This document shows, one piece after another, positions 19,021 to 28,085 of a stretch of 64,000 nucleotides of DNA. A program made the translations under genes and the position numbers. This stretch comes from an uncultured Rhizobiaceae group bacterium (lineage in GTDB: Bacteria > Pseudomonadota > Alphaproteobacteria > Rhizobiales > Rhizobiaceae). Below the pieces are notes generated by a model. That model did no database searches and was not told where the DNA came from. It saw nothing but the letters and a program-made list of their open reading frames with translations. Position 1 is the first letter of the stretch, and the number at the start of each line of letters is the position of its first letter. Location of the stretch: positions 1-64,000 of the forward strand of contig CANMVS010000006.1 in the NCBI GenBank assembly GCA_947501445.1, in the 5' to 3' direction.

Positions 19021-20816
19021 TTGTCGCGGGGCATGCCCTTGGAGGCAATCTGCTGATATTTGACCGCCTTCTTCAAAACCATTCCTTCTGACAGCTGATC
19101 AACATCTTCACGCTGCATCTCCTGCCATGGTGTTTGAGATTGTGGATATTGATAACCACCATTGGCCGCAAGGTCTGCTTTGCGCTGCTCAAGTTCATCT
19201 GCATCGACAAGCATGTCTGCGCTGCCTTTGCGCAGGTCAATGCGGACACGATCATCCGTTTTGAGAAGTGCCAGTCCACCCCCGGCCGCCGCCTCCGGTG
19301 AGGCGTTCAATATCGAGGGCGAACCGGATGTGCCTGATTGGCGGCCGTCACCAATACAGGGCAGCTCGGATATGCCTTTCTTGAGCAGATAATCGGGCGC
19401 GCGCATGTTCACAACTTCCGCGGCACCTGGATAACCGATCGGTCCGACACCACGCATGAAAAGCATGCAGTTTTCATCAATTTGCAAATCTGCGTCATCG
19501 ATACGGTGATGGTAGTCTTCAGGTCCATCAAAGACGATGGCTCTGCCTTCAAAGGCTTCCGGATCTGCGGGGTTGGACAGATAGCGGGATCTGAAAACAT
19601 CCGAAATGACACTCAACTTCATGATGGCACTGTCAAACAAATTACCGCGAATGACCTTGAAACCGGCCTGTTGTGTCAAAGCGTGATCAAAATCGCGAAT
19701 AACATCGCTGTTCGTGCTGCGCGCATCACGACAATTATCACCCATGGTCTTGCCGTTGGCCGTCACCACACCTTCGTGGATAAGGCCATGTTTGATGAGT
19801 TCTCCAATGACCGCTGGTGCACCTCCGGCGCGGTGGAAGTCCTCTCCCAGATACTCACCGGCTGGCTGCAGATTGACGATCAACGGAATGTCCAGGCCTT
19901 TTGTTTCCCAATCATCAAGGCACAGTTCAACACCAATATGGCGGGCGATTGCATTGATGTGGATTGGTGCATTGGTCGAGCCGCCAATGGCTGAATTGAC
20001 GGCGATGACATTCTCAAATGCCTCTTTTGTCATGATGTCCGATGGCTTGAGGTCTTCGTGAACCATATCGACAATCCGCTTGCCCGTGCGATAGGAAATC
20101 TGGCCCCGCTCACGATAGGGGGCCGGTATGGAGGCACATCCGGGCAACGCCATGCCTAAAGCCTCGGCCAGCGTATTCATTGTTGTCGCCGAGCCCATTG
20201 TATTGCAATAACCGGCAGATGGGGCAGAATCGGCTGCCATGTCAGTGAATTGCTCGTAGTCGATTTCACCGGTAGACAGCATTTCGCGGGCTTTCCATAT
20301 CACCGTGCCAGAACCGCATCGGCTTCCATTGAACCAACCGTTGAGCATCGGCCCCCCGGAAAGCACGATAGCCGGAATATCAACCGTTGCGGCAGCCATC
20401 AGACACGCCGGTGTTGTTTTGTCACATCCTGTCGTCAGCACCACACCATCCAACGGGTAGCCATACAGGATCTCAACCAGACCCAGATAGGCCAGATTGC
20501 GATCAAGTGAAGCAGTTGGCCGTTTGCCGGTTTCCTGAATTGGATGGACCGGGAACTCAATGGCTATTCCGCCAGCTTCTCGGATACCTTCTCGCACACG
20601 CTTTGCCAGCTCCAGATGCGGACGATTGCACGGTGACAGATCTGAACCCGTCTGGGCGATACCAATAATCGGTTTGCCTGACTGCAGTTCTTCGCGGGTA
20701 AGGCCGTAGTTGAGATAGCGTTCCAGATAAAGTGCCGTCATATCCGGATTGTCTGGATTGTCGAACCATTGGCGAGAGCGTAGTTGGCGACCATTCTTGT
20801 TGTTATCTGCACTCAT
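19014..20816 (-). CDS. Pentonate dehydratase of the IlvD/Edd family (D-xylonate dehydratase-like)
   Basis: [Fe-S]-dependent sugar-acid dehydratase of 600 residues. The N-terminal run [20 protein letters not shown], the cluster cysteine regions [31 protein letters not shown] and [13 protein letters not shown], the [12 protein letters not shown] segment and the [17 protein letters not shown]-terminal motif follow the Caulobacter xylonate dehydratase and the rhizobial arabinonate dehydratase closely. This points to D-xylonate or L-arabinonate to the 2-keto-3-deoxy acid rather than branched-chain amino-acid synthesis. No other pentose-pathway gene is in the window, so the substrate is inferred from family only. 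Confidence 0.85.
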   Translation of the reverse strand: MSADNNKNGRQLRSRQWFDNPDNPDMTALYLERYLNYGLTREELQSGKPIIGIAQTGSDLSPCNRPHLELAKRVREGIREAGGIAIEFPVHPIQETGKRPTASLDRNLAYLGLVEILYGYPLDGVVLTTGCDKTTPACLMAAATVDIPAIVLSGGPMLNGWFNGSRCGSGTVIWKAREMLSTGEIDYEQFTDMAADSAPSAGYCNTMGSATTMNTLAEALGMALPGCASIPAPYRERGQISYRTGKRIVDMVHEDLKPSDIMTKEAFENVIAVNSAIGGSTNAPIHINAIARHIGVELCLDDWETKGLDIPLIVNLQPAGEYLGEDFHRAGGAPAVIGELIKHGLIHEGVVTANGKTMGDNCRDARSTNSDVIRDFDHALTQQAGFKVIRGNLFDSAIMKLSVISDVFRSRYLSNPADPEAFEGRAIVFDGPEDYHHRIDDADLQIDENCMLFMRGVGPIGYPGAAEVVNMRAPDYLLKKGISELPCIGDGRQSGTSGSPSILNASPEAAAGGGLALLKTDDRVRIDLRKGSADMLVDADELEQRKADLAANGGYQYPQSQTPWQEMQREDVDQLSEGMVLKKAVKYQQIASKGMPRDNH

Positions 20817-21175
20817 GCTTCAATCCATCCTATCAACTGCTGTCATCCAAGACATTTTATCTAATCTGTCGGCGCGTCACCATTCATCAGTCCAGTGGAC
20901 ATTATGAAGCGCGTCAGATTACCGTGCCCCTTAATAATGCTTTCAAGGCCTGATACCAGCAAAACGTCATCAAAGCGCAACACGATTCCAAATGCTGGAA
21001 CCGACCGTTCACCCTTCTGGTTCTGAAAGTGTTTATAGTGCATGCCCATGGATATTACTAAGGTCAGGCCTAAGATCATCGGGCATCATGACCTGCCAGG
21101 GTCTGTTGAGGATCAGGTTAAGCTGAAACCGCAAGCCCAGTCTTCAACAGATCTAACCTCAGATATGGATTTGAC
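20817..21175. other. Intergenic region between divergent dehydratase and amidohydrolase genes
   Basis: 359 bases without a gene. It contains a CTGTTGA...TCAACAG inverted repeat (about 21103-21152) and presumably two promoters. Nothing else was recognised. Confidence 0.5.
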
Positions 21176-22594
21176 ATGGGATCACTGCTTCTCAAAAATG
21201 CTGAAATGCTGGTTACAATGGACCCGTCCCGCCGCGAAATTGCCGACGGTGGGCTCTATATTGAAGACGGCATTATAAAACAGGTCGGTCCGACAATTAC
21301 ACTACCGCAAAAGGCGGATAGGGTTATCGATGCTGGTGGGCAGATTGTATTGCCCGGGTTTGTCAACACGCACCATCACCTCAACCAGACGCTGACCCGC
21401 AACCTACCAGCAGCGCAAAACAACAATTTGTTTCCCTGGCTCAAGGCCCATTATCGTATTTGGGCAAAAACAGGACCGGAAGCCTCACGCACCAGCGCGT
21501 TAATTGGACTGGCGGAACTTGTACAATCAGGCTGCACGACCGTATTTGACCACTCCTATCTGTTTCGAAGTGGTAATAAAGTCGACTATCAGATTGAAGC
21601 CGCGCAGGATCTGGGTGTGCGTTTTCATGCAAGTCGCGGATCAATGTCGCTGGGCGAATCTCAAGGTGGTCTGCCGCCAGATGATTGTGTTGAGAATGAA
21701 GACGATATCCTGAGGGACAGCATTCGGGTTATCGATCGTTATCACGACAGTACACATGGTGCGATGACCCGCATCGTCCTGGCCCCCTGCTCGCCCTTTT
21801 CGGTCTCTGAAAACCTTCTGAAGGAAACAGCCGCACTGGCCCGTGACAAGAAAGTCATGCTGCATACGCATTTATGCGAAACTTTGGATGAGGAACGTTA
21901 CACGCTTGAGCGCTTTGGCAAACGACCCGTTGAGTGGATGGAAGATTTGGGCTGGCTGGGAGAAGATGTCTGGTTCGCCCATGCAATTCACGTCGATGAT
22001 GATGAAATCAGGAAATTTTCACACAGCGGATGTGGCGCTGCCCATTGTCCCTGTTCAAATATGCGACTGGCCTCCGGCATTGCACCGATAAAAAAATATA
22101 TGAAGGCCGGTGTTAAGGTTGGCCTTGGCGTCGACGGGTCAGCCAGCAATGATTCATCAAATATTTTGCTTGAGGCACGCCAGGCCATGTTGCTGGCCCG
22201 ACTGCAAATCGGATTATTGCCGCCCGAAGGTCCGCGCAAACATTTTTTGCTGTCCCAGTCACACCCGCTGCGGGCAGAAGAATGGATGACCGCGCGTCAG
22301 GCGCTTGAGCTTGCAACTCTGGGCGGTGCCAGTGTCCTTGGACGGGACGATATTGGTTCGCTGGAGGTTGGCAAATGCGCTGACTTTTTCTCGATAGATC
22401 TCCACACGGCGGCCTATGCAGGCGCATTGCATGACCCGGTTGCTGCCGTACTTTTTTGTGCGCCACAAAGCGCATACTACACAGTCATCAATGGGAAAGT
22501 GGTTGTAGACAGTGGTGAAATATCAACCATGGACATGGCGCCCGTGGTCAATGCACATAATGCCCATAGTCGGCAATTGGCGCAATCAGGTTGA
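21176..22594 (+). CDS. Amidohydrolase, 8-oxoguanine deaminase / hydroxydechloroatrazine-hydrolase-like
   Basis: Metal-dependent deaminase of the amidohydrolase superfamily, 472 residues. Motifs: LPGFVNTHHHLNQTLTRN (metal HxH, about 60-75), LHTHLCET (histidine of strand 5 region, about 225), AHAIHVDDDEI (about 260), GLGVDGSASNDSSN (aspartate, about 318-331). The last two, and the order, match the ATZ/TRZ-like group that includes bacterial 8-oxoguanine deaminase, so a purine or triazine-like ring deamination is the likely reaction. The ATG at 21176 has only a weak GGAT upstream. Confidence 0.8.
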   Translation: MGSLLLKNAEMLVTMDPSRREIADGGLYIEDGIIKQVGPTITLPQKADRVIDAGGQIVLPGFVNTHHHLNQTLTRNLPAAQNNNLFPWLKAHYRIWAKTGPEASRTSALIGLAELVQSGCTTVFDHSYLFRSGNKVDYQIEAAQDLGVRFHASRGSMSLGESQGGLPPDDCVENEDDILRDSIRVIDRYHDSTHGAMTRIVLAPCSPFSVSENLLKETAALARDKKVMLHTHLCETLDEERYTLERFGKRPVEWMEDLGWLGEDVWFAHAIHVDDDEIRKFSHSGCGAAHCPCSNMRLASGIAPIKKYMKAGVKVGLGVDGSASNDSSNILLEARQAMLLARLQIGLLPPEGPRKHFLLSQSHPLRAEEWMTARQALELATLGGASVLGRDDIGSLEVGKCADFFSIDLHTAAYAGALHDPVAAVLFCAPQSAYYTVINGKVVVDSGEISTMDMAPVVNAHNAHSRQLAQSG

Positions 22595-22705
22595 AAACAG
22601 TCTGCACAATACAAGAGCACCCAAGCTGTAATTGCGTGTTGGCCCTTGAAGTTGTGTGAATTCGGGTTATGAAACCTTCGCATTCACACTGAGAGTACAA
22701 CCATA

Positions 22706-23554
22706 ATGGCAATCGCAGTCCTGCCCTATGAATGTCGTTTTCGCGGTCGGTTGGCTGATGTTGCGCTCAGCGATCTGCATTGGCCGCTGGGCGGCAGGAA
22801 AACAGATGGCACCGTCTCTGACTTGAAGGCAAGCGATCACCTGATCATATATCCGCGCACGAAATATTTCCTAGACCCGAGGCTCGGTGTGAAATGTAAT
22901 ATTTCATTATTAATCTCAGAACCCTATGCCGTACACCGCCGTCATTACCTAGCAGCATTGGCAACGCAAAAACGTTATTTCCGTATCATCACTCACAGGC
23001 CGGCCATGGCCCGCTGGTCCGGCAATGCGCTGGTCATGCCGTTCGGCGGCGCCTGGGTCGGTGACACTCACCATGAGGGATCAGAAAAACGCCGCAACAT
23101 GTCCTTGATCGCATCGCCCAAACGGCGATTGCAGGGCCATGCGCTACGGCACGAAATTGCCGACTGGTGTATTGCAAATAAACTGGATGTGGACCTGTTG
23201 GGCCATGCCTACAAGCCGTTCGAAAACAAGGCGGACGGGCTGCGACCCTATCGGTTTTCAATCATAATCGAAAATACGCGCGAAAACGGTTACTTTTCGG
23301 AAAAACTGATCGATTGCCTGCTGTGCGACACAGTGCCGATTTATTGGGGGGCACCGGATATCGACCACTATTTTGACGTCGATGGCATGTTTGTCTGCGG
23401 CTCTGCTGATGAGATCAAACAGGCCGTTCAAAATGCCACCTCACAGGCCTATGAAACACGGCTGACGGCAATAGAAAAAAATCATTCAACCGCCCGCAAC
23501 TTCAAAGACTATTTGGTGAATGCCGCGCAGAAACTGTCACAACTCGCGACATAA
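22706..23554 (+). CDS. Glycosyltransferase family 10 (fucosyltransferase-like)
   Basis: 282-residue cytoplasmic or peripheral transferase. The C-terminal GT10 domain is clear: PYRFSIIIENTRENGYFSEKL followed by LCDTVPIYWGAPDIDHYF (about residues 180-225), the donor-binding signature of alpha-1,3/1,4-fucosyltransferases. The usual role would be adding fucose or a related sugar to lipopolysaccharide or another glycan. It is tail-to-tail with a GT25 gene, two bases between stops, suggesting a surface-polysaccharide pair. The actual sugar is not determinable. Confidence 0.8.
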   Translation: MAIAVLPYECRFRGRLADVALSDLHWPLGGRKTDGTVSDLKASDHLIIYPRTKYFLDPRLGVKCNISLLISEPYAVHRRHYLAALATQKRYFRIITHRPAMARWSGNALVMPFGGAWVGDTHHEGSEKRRNMSLIASPKRRLQGHALRHEIADWCIANKLDVDLLGHAYKPFENKADGLRPYRFSIIIENTRENGYFSEKLIDCLLCDTVPIYWGAPDIDHYFDVDGMFVCGSADEIKQAVQNATSQAYETRLTAIEKNHSTARNFKDYLVNAAQKLSQLAT

Positions 23555-23556
23555 AA

Positions 23557-24300
23557 TCAGACAGATGTCGATGCGGAATGACGCTTTGAGAGCCGTCGAA
23601 TTTTGGTGCGATAGGCAAACCGCTGCACCTCTCTGCCAATACGCTCAGAGGTCGATTTTGCGGCTGAAATCGTGCTTCCACCAGCGTCAGATGCGTGGTC
23701 GGAGAGGCCCGAGGGGGATATGATCATCGGTCTGATACCGGTAATCCAGTGCATTTGCAAACAGGTATCAACCGGACGATCAAAGACTTGTGTTTTCTGC
23801 AATAAACGCCGCGCGGCCCATTGGCTTATCAACTGCCCCGTCAGCCGCAGCTGCACGACCTGTGACCTGAGTAATCGGACGCCCTGGTTTTCTGAAACAA
23901 CAACAGCATCCCTCGGTGCCGATCGTGTCGAAAATTGAATGTAGCCTGCTTTTTCAATGTGCCGTTCGGATTCTTTTATCGCTGAACCTGTCACTGCAGA
24001 TTCAAGGACAGCATCATCCTCAAAAACAAGCGCATGCGGCAAATCCTCATCCACTATTTTTTGCCAGCACAGGCGATGGCTCAAAAAACAGCCAATTTCG
24101 GCATTTCTAAGCGTAAAAGGATAGTGCGGCTCGAAAAGATCACGTTGATAGACTGCCGCGATCTGCTGGCGGTCCAACTGTTGGCCGTCAACTGCATCAA
24201 CGATTTGTGCAGGCACCGGACAATCATCGATCAATCGGTCCACAAGATGCCGGCGAGCGGTCGCGCGGGCCAAATGGATGATGAAGGATTTCGTTCGCAT
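23557..24300 (-). CDS. Glycosyltransferase family 25 (LPS biosynthesis)
   Basis: 247-residue GT25 protein. The N-terminal SFIIHLARATARR, the FTLRNAEIGCFLSH block (about 65-78) and the DXD-like acidic site in HALVFEDDAVLE (about 89-100) are characteristic of LPS beta-1,4-galactosyltransferase-type enzymes. The C-terminus is very basic, in keeping with membrane association. Convergent with the GT10 gene. Confidence 0.8.
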   Translation of the reverse strand: MRTKSFIIHLARATARRHLVDRLIDDCPVPAQIVDAVDGQQLDRQQIAAVYQRDLFEPHYPFTLRNAEIGCFLSHRLCWQKIVDEDLPHALVFEDDAVLESAVTGSAIKESERHIEKAGYIQFSTRSAPRDAVVVSENQGVRLLRSQVVQLRLTGQLISQWAARRLLQKTQVFDRPVDTCLQMHWITGIRPMIISPSGLSDHASDAGGSTISAAKSTSERIGREVQRFAYRTKIRRLSKRHSASTSV

Positions 24301-24447
24301 CTTTGCTGAAACCTGTGACGTGTCGTTATGGGCATGTTGATGAAGCGCCCATTGAAGTCAAGGCTCAAGACCCGAAGCCGGAGAGGATTCACCACATTCC
24401 AAATGAGAATAATTGAGAGGCAATCCGTCCCGGCAGCGTTCATTATT

Positions 24448-24468
24448 ATTCGCGTTCAATATGCGAAT
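24448..24468. promoter_or_regulatory. Candidate SoxR-type operator upstream of the YeeE/YedE gene
   Basis: ATTCGC-gttcaatat-GCGAAT, a 6-bp inverted repeat about 120 bases before the start of the transporter gene. It shares the AATATNCGAAT half with sites upstream of other sox units in this window. Assignment to SoxR is inference. Confidence 0.4.
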
Positions 24469-24590
24469 TAATATTTCCCCATCAGCACGTTATACGCAGA
24501 TACAAACCGGAAAGGTGACAAAAATTGGAATGTCATTTGCTGCTTTGAACCGGCACTTGTCGTATTCAGGGAGACCATTTGGGAAATGCC

Positions 24591-25685
24591 ATGGATTTTG
24601 TACCTCTCATCGACACGATCGGCGAACCGCAGACGCTTGCACTGGCGGGCCTTGCTCTGGGCACCGCATTTGGCATTGTGCTTGAACGAAGTGAATTTTG
24701 TACACGTTCAGCGGTTCTCGAGGCAGTCTCTGGCAATGGACTGAAATTTTTGCCCATGTGGATGCTGGCCTTTGCCACCGCAATGATCGGCGTGCAATTA
24801 TTGCTCCTCACGGGACAAATTGACGTATCAGAAACGCGGTTCTTTTCAACACCGCAAAGCCTCTCCGGTGCCGCAGTGGGTGGCGGGCTTTTTGGCATCG
24901 GGATGATCCTGGCGCGTGGATGTGCCAGTCGGTTGATCGTCCTGGGTGCCTCGGGCAATCTGCGCGCGATTTTCACTGTGGCGATCCTGGCTGGCACCAG
25001 CTGGGCCACCTATCAGGGACCACTCGTTCCGCTGCGCAACTATCTGGCGGGGCTATGGTCAACGGGCACTTTGGGTACCAATGATCTGGCGAACCTGACC
25101 GGGTTTGATCATACGGGCCTGGCAATCGGTCTCATCACACTATCCATTGCCATCATCGTCAGTCTCACAAAACGCGTTGCAATTTGGCATTATCTTGCTG
25201 GCGCCCTGGTTGGCGCTTTGATCGTGGCAGGCTGGGCCATCTCCTATGCGCTTTCAACACAGGTATTTGATCCGATCCAGGCCGAAAGCCTCTCCTACAT
25301 GCGCCCGTTAGCCAATAGTGTGAATTATGCTGCCAACGGCGCGGCTGAAAGTTACCTTTCGATGGATGTCGGCATCATTTCGGGAACAATTCTGGGCGCC
25401 TTTGCAGCGTCTGTTGTATTCCGCGGATTTAAACTCAAAGGCTTTAGTGAACCTGGTACACCGCATGTTCTGCGCTATGTCTGTGGCGGTATTCTGATGG
25501 GGTTTGGCGGCATTTTGGCCGTTGGCTGCACAATCGGTGCCGGTCTGACAGGCACCTCTGTGCTGGCAGTCAATTCACTGGTCGCATTGACTGCCATATT
25601 GGGTTGGGGCGCGTTGACTTCGGTGCTGATCGAGCGAATTTCCCTGAAGCCAAAAGTCGCAGCCTCACTGGCAACGGCCGAATAG
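24591..25685 (+). CDS. YeeE/YedE family sulfur transporter, second SoxT-like protein
   Basis: Polytopic inner-membrane protein of 364 residues with two related halves. Conserved cysteine motifs of the thiosulfate-transporter-like family are visible: SEFCTRSAV (about 35), ILARGCASRL (about 105) and LAVGCTIGAGLTG near the C-terminus (about 310). It is a paralogue of the protein at 36305. Probable function is import of thiosulfate or sulfane sulfur. I chose the ATG at 24591 (GGGA six bases upstream) over the in-frame TTG at 24579. It marks the right-hand (downstream) accessory end of the sox region. Confidence 0.8.
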   Translation: MDFVPLIDTIGEPQTLALAGLALGTAFGIVLERSEFCTRSAVLEAVSGNGLKFLPMWMLAFATAMIGVQLLLLTGQIDVSETRFFSTPQSLSGAAVGGGLFGIGMILARGCASRLIVLGASGNLRAIFTVAILAGTSWATYQGPLVPLRNYLAGLWSTGTLGTNDLANLTGFDHTGLAIGLITLSIAIIVSLTKRVAIWHYLAGALVGALIVAGWAISYALSTQVFDPIQAESLSYMRPLANSVNYAANGAAESYLSMDVGIISGTILGAFAASVVFRGFKLKGFSEPGTPHVLRYVCGGILMGFGGILAVGCTIGAGLTGTSVLAVNSLVALTAILGWGALTSVLIERISLKPKVAASLATAE

Positions 25686-25742
25686 CAAGCTGTACACCCT
25701 ACGGTGCACAGTGGAATCGGCAACTTGCTGCAAGTTATTCAA

Positions 25743-26183
25743 TCAGGGACGAACGACCGTATAGCCGTCAGCATCCAGTTCCATGATTGATACAACACCG
25801 GCTGGCACAATATCCGCAAACGCAAAAATGGGCACATCCTTGCCTGATTTTTTTTGCATGGCGGTACGTGTGTTGTTGCAGGCATGGAACGCAACATTTG
25901 GCATGCTCTCACCAAATGACATCATCCGTTCCTTGACCGGTGATGTATCGGGTCGAAGCATGTGCAAACCAGCATTGAAGGCGACAATCCTGATATCGAC
26001 CTCCTCACCCATCCCTGAATAATGGCGGGCAACATTGGCTGCTACATTCAATACCGTATTCATCTTCTGGGGATCATTGTCACTGATCTGCAAGACAAGT
26101 TTATGCTGATCATCCGCAAAGGCGGCAATCGACATCACCAATAGAATCACCAGTGCTATAGGCAGTTGTGCAATGTTTTTCAT
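25743..26183 (-). CDS. Secreted DsrE-like protein
   Basis: 146-residue protein with a signal peptide (MKNIAQLPIALVILLVMSIAAFA) and a DsrE/DsrF-like fold: LVLQISDNDPQKMNTVLNVAANVARHY, VDIRIVAFNAGLHML, VAFHACNNTRTAM, VPIFAFADIVPAGVV. The single mature cysteine (in FHACNN) is at the position used for persulfide chemistry in DsrE proteins. Periplasmic DsrE-like proteins are frequent companions of sox genes; a role as sulfur carrier is inference. The ATG at 26183 has a strong AGGAGG; it is divergent from the DUF302-like gene. Confidence 0.75.
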   Translation of the reverse strand: MKNIAQLPIALVILLVMSIAAFADDQHKLVLQISDNDPQKMNTVLNVAANVARHYSGMGEEVDIRIVAFNAGLHMLRPDTSPVKERMMSFGESMPNVAFHACNNTRTAMQKKSGKDVPIFAFADIVPAGVVSIMELDADGYTVVRP

Positions 26184-26272
26184 CGTTTCCTCCTGGAAGA
26201 TCCATTGAGAATGGGGCTTGTTATGCTGACGCAAGCCTCAATCTCAACAGACCTGGTGTATTTATTATTCAA

Positions 26273-26294
26273 ATTCGCATATATTAATTCATTC
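26273..26294. promoter_or_regulatory. Candidate SoxR-type operator between the DsrE-like and DUF302-like genes
   Basis: AT-rich block beginning ATTCGCATATATTAATTCATTC; on the other strand it reads AATATATGCGAAT, the half-site seen upstream of soxC and in the soxV-soxS spacer. A further palindromic TATTATCATATATAATA run follows to about 26312. Inference from shared sequence only. Confidence 0.4.
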
Positions 26295-26430
26295 ATATTA
26301 TCATATATAATAAAACTCAAACAGATCCCAGAAGCACTGTCAAAACGACGAAACTGTCCGACGCCGCCAACAGGACAATTGTTTAAATCTTGTCGTGGAC
26401 ATTACATATCAGAATGAACGGGAGGAAAAA

Positions 26431-26919
26431 ATGATCGCCAATTTCAGCAAATGGATTGCGTCCATAGCGCTGACCACTGCGCTGTGTGCGACAACAGGCT
26501 CCGTTGCTCAAGTTACCCAGGTGAGCGAACTGATCGTTGAAGCGCCGTTTGAGGATGTTCTTCAGGATCTCCGGGATGGCGTCATCAATCGGGGCTATAA
26601 TATTGATTATCAGGCCCACATAGGTGCGATGCTGGACCGAACCGCCGGTGATGTTGGTGGTTCAAAACGTATTTATGTAAATGCAGAACTGGTGCAATTT
26701 TGTTCTGCCGTCCTGTCACGCAAGGTCATGGAAGCCGATCCGGCAAATATTGCCTTTTGCCCTTACATTCTGTTTGCCTATGAACGCGCGGACCAACCGG
26801 GCACCATCCACGTTGGCTTTCGGCGACTCAGTGAAACCGGCAGCACTGCTTCAAAGGCGGCCCTGGCAAAGGTCAATGACCTGCTTGACGAGATTATTGC
26901 TGAGGCGGCGGACCAGTAG
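26431..26919 (+). CDS. Secreted DUF302-like protein
   Basis: 162-residue protein with a signal peptide (IASIALTTALCATTGSVAQ). The mature part resembles the DUF302 fold: PFEDVLQDLRDGVINRGYNIDYQAHIG, then ELVQFCSAVLSRKVMEADPANIAFCPYILFAYE, a segment with the paired cysteines seen in DUF302 proteins. The function is unknown; such proteins recur next to sulfur-oxidation genes. The ATG at 26431 has GGGAGG five bases before it. Tail-to-tail with soxD. Confidence 0.65.
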   Translation: MIANFSKWIASIALTTALCATTGSVAQVTQVSELIVEAPFEDVLQDLRDGVINRGYNIDYQAHIGAMLDRTAGDVGGSKRIYVNAELVQFCSAVLSRKVMEADPANIAFCPYILFAYERADQPGTIHVGFRRLSETGSTASKAALAKVNDLLDEIIAEAADQ

Positions 26920-26996
26920 TTGATTGCTGGTTCCCAATCTTCGTCCTGGTTGCCGACCAATGGAGCGATGAACATGAATGGCACCAGTTAAACCAC

Positions 26997-28085
26997 TTAT
27001 TCTATCGCACCAGTGGTTTCACCTTCCTGCCCCTGCGGAGTGACATCCAATACCCGGGCGCGCATGATCACCTCGGCAGGCTGTGGTTTGCAATCTTGCA
27101 TACATGGTTCAATCTGTGCCGTGTAGTGCAGCTCATCAGGACGACTGTCAGCAACAAAGTTTCCCTCATTTGGCAATCGGATGGCGTTGAAATTTTCCTT
27201 CGATAATTCGAATTCCTCATCACTGACGATATCGTTCAGGTAGAGTAAATAGGCAGTCAACGCATAGACATCATCATTTGACAGCGACTGCGCATTGCCG
27301 AACGGCATGGCCCGATGAACATAGTCAAAAACGGTTGACAGATAGGGCCAATAGGAACCGATGGTTTTTTCCGGACGTTCGTCCTTGAGGGTTCCCTGAC
27401 CGCCGGCCAATACCGGCCATCGGCCCTCGCCTTCTCCAAACGCGCCATGACATACGGCACATTGCTCGTCATACAGCTCACCGCCGCGCGCCACGTTGCC
27501 ACGCCCGTCGGGCAGCCCCATACCATCCGGCCTTACATCAATATCCCAGGCCAATATCTCTTCAGGCAATGCAATACGCCCCAGATGATATTGACCGTGG
27601 GTTGCCCGCATAAGCTGCGAAACGGGCTCTGTGGTGGCGACAGCAACCACTTCATCGCTGGATTGGGATGATCCTGATGGTTCGGCTTCAGGCTTGGAGG
27701 ATGTCATAGAAAAACTCTGGAGATAGGCCGTGACGTTTGCGACGTCCTTGTCTTTACGGAGTCCAGCAAAGGACATCTTGGTGCCCTTGATATAGGCCTT
27801 TGGTTTTTCAAGATATGCGGCAAGCGTATCCACGTCCCAAATCAGGCCATCATCACCAGCCTGAACCATCGCTTTTGAATATTTATAATCCGCACCGCCA
27901 CCGGCCACGCGACCAAAAATGCCGTTGAGATGCGGTCCAACCTTGTTGCGGGCACCATCACCCACCGCATGACAGGCTTTGCATTTTTTGAATATTTTTT
28001 GACCGGCATCAGCATCTTGCGCCTGTGCAGGGGCAGAGACACACAGACCGGCCAACAATAAAACCAGATTAAGAGATTTCGACAT
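26997..28085 (-). CDS. soxD: Diheme cytochrome c SoxD, sulfane dehydrogenase subunit
   Basis: Electron-accepting subunit of periplasmic SoxCD. The 362-residue protein has a signal peptide (MSKSLNLVLLLAGLCVSAPAQA). Domain 1 has heme site CKACH (about residue 37) and Met region GTKMSFAG. A Ser/Glu-rich linker follows, then domain 2 with CAVCH (about 210) and the AMPFGNAQSL region. Two CXXCH sites match SoxD. The ATG at 28085 has GAGG upstream and overlaps the soxC stop by 17 bases. The frame stays open far upstream inside soxC, which is not coding. Last gene of soxVWXYZABCD. Confidence 0.93.
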   Translation of the reverse strand: MSKSLNLVLLLAGLCVSAPAQAQDADAGQKIFKKCKACHAVGDGARNKVGPHLNGIFGRVAGGGADYKYSKAMVQAGDDGLIWDVDTLAAYLEKPKAYIKGTKMSFAGLRKDKDVANVTAYLQSFSMTSSKPEAEPSGSSQSSDEVVAVATTEPVSQLMRATHGQYHLGRIALPEEILAWDIDVRPDGMGLPDGRGNVARGGELYDEQCAVCHGAFGEGEGRWPVLAGGQGTLKDERPEKTIGSYWPYLSTVFDYVHRAMPFGNAQSLSNDDVYALTAYLLYLNDIVSDEEFELSKENFNAIRLPNEGNFVADSRPDELHYTAQIEPCMQDCKPQPAEVIMRARVLDVTPQGQEGETTGAIE

